NCBI GenBank assembly: GCA_964486825.1
Contig: CAZAQS010000300.1
Coordinates: 1-5,631 of the forward strand
DNA: 5,631 nt
Direction of reading: 5' to 3'
Origin: CAZAQS01 sp964486825
GTDB lineage: Bacteria > Chloroflexota > Anaerolineae > Anaerolineales > UBA4823
This document shows, one piece after another, positions 5,092-5,631 of this stretch. Numbering within the stretch: position 1 is the first letter of the stretch; every line of letters begins with the position of its first letter. A model generated the notes under the pieces. That model was not told where the DNA came from. It saw only the letters and a program-made list of their open reading frames with translations, and ran no database searches. The position numbers and the translations under genes are program-made.

Positions 5092-5631
5092 ATGACGAAT
5101 TTTTACATCTTGGAGTCAGGGGATGGGCAGTTATTCGGCGATCAGTGGTCTTATGCGGAGATGCTTCCCCCGATCAACCTGGGGGAAAGCGAGAGATGTC
5201 CAAGTTGCGGGTCGGCGGTGAGCGATCAAAAGTGGTTGCCGCCGCACCGGGTTAAGCTCTCCAGTGATGCTAAAGAGAAATGGGGGGACCTGTTGTGGGG
5301 GGTGGGCTTCCGGCTTATCGTTACGAAACGTTTCAAAGATATCTACGAAAAGGAAGGGCTGAAGGGGATCACCCGCTTCCACTCGCCGGTGCAGATCGTC
5401 AAATTCCGCACGGGCGCCCTGGGGTATTCGGCGCCTTTGTTGCCGCCTTACCACCTGGTGGACATCCCCTGGGGAGGGGCCAACCAGGACGACCGGGCCT
5501 CGCGGGTGGTGTACGAAAACCCGGCGCAGCTCAAATGCACTTATTGCCGGCAAGGGGTGACGTGGCGTAAGCAGGAGCGAGTGATCATCGAAACGGGCTC
5601 CTGGAACGGGGACGATATCTTCATCCCGCGT
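5092..5631 (+). CDS. Double-CXXC-motif protein, possibly immunity-like; C-terminus beyond the window
   Basis: An open frame of 180 codons runs from ATG to the right edge without a stop. The start is supported by GAGGT at 5081-5085, 6 bases upstream. Two cysteine pairs, CPSCG (36-40) and CTYCRQG (149-155), look like zinc-knuckle halves about 110 residues apart. Between them are KWLPPHRVKLSS (47-58), WGDLLWGVGFRLIVTKRFKDIY (64-85, in two blocks around GVGF) and a GLKGITRFHSPVQIV stretch (89-103). After the second pair the frame continues GSWNGDDIFIPR (169-180), apparently starting a second similar unit. This resembles the double-CXXCG proteins first described as a Myxococcus paralogous family, some annotated as immunity proteins for Sit toxins. 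No signal peptide or membrane segment is seen, so it is probably cytosolic. No toxin gene is visible. The coding call is firm; the family is recognised from memory and the function is unproven. Confidence 0.8.
   Translation, partial: MTNFYILESGDGQLFGDQWSYAEMLPPINLGESERCPSCGSAVSDQKWLPPHRVKLSSDAKEKWGDLLWGVGFRLIVTKRFKDIYEKEGLKGITRFHSPVQIVKFRTGALGYSAPLLPPYHLVDIPWGGANQDDRASRVVYENPAQLKCTYCRQGVTWRKQERVIIETGSWNGDDIFIPR

Noticed and set aside
5049..5255. 68-codon plus-strand frame starting upstream of the CXXC gene
   Set aside because: It overlaps the better supported gene in another frame and its ATG lacks a Shine-Dalgarno sequence.
5131..5553. 140-codon minus-strand frame opposite the CXXC gene
   Set aside because: Antisense shadow; the plus-strand frame from 5092 has a good ribosome binding site and paired cysteine motifs.

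Overview
The window looks like chromosomal DNA from a free-living, moderately GC-rich bacterium. My best guess is Chloroflexota (Anaerolineae-like). The grounds are a LexA with the Gram-positive/Chloroflexi-type operator GAAC-N4-GTTC and an N-terminally basic, roughly 237-residue LexA with a long linker, beside a dense glycosyltransferase cluster. This taxonomic call is an inference from protein character, not from a marker gene. No rRNA, tRNA, CRISPR array, insertion sequence or phage gene is visible.

Left part (1-3762, all minus strand): a tight gene cluster read right to left. It holds two complete GT4/GT-B glycosyltransferases (2722-3762 and 1563-2702), a diacylglycerol-kinase-like lipid kinase (581-1552), and the N-terminal third to half of another GT4 glycosyltransferase that runs off the left edge (1-529). 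Gaps between genes are 19, 10 and 51 bases, so this is very probably one operon. Lipid-kinase fold plus several GT4 enzymes suggests synthesis or modification of a glycolipid or a lipid-linked envelope glycan; the actual product cannot be told. Two of the start sites are decided by strong Shine-Dalgarno sequences rather than by ATG: a TTG for the lipid kinase and apparently an ATA for the leftmost glycosyltransferase.

Middle (3763-4098): a 336-base divergent intergenic region. It contains a strong sigma70-type promoter for lexA (TTGACA, 18-base spacer, TG-extended TATATT) with a perfect LexA operator inside the spacer, a TATAAT hexamer facing the glycosyltransferase operon about 30 bases away, and a long lexA leader with a 9-bp inverted repeat just upstream of the ribosome binding site.

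Right part (4099-5631, plus strand): lexA (4099-4812), an intrinsic terminator, then a new promoter and a structured leader for a cysteine-motif protein (5092 to the right edge). That protein resembles double-CXXCG proteins, a family with some members regarded as immunity proteins. lexA autoregulates through its operator; the same operator is placed so that it could also affect the divergent envelope operon. The LexA scissile site is unusual: Ala-Ser replaces Ala-Gly, while the catalytic Ser and Lys are retained.
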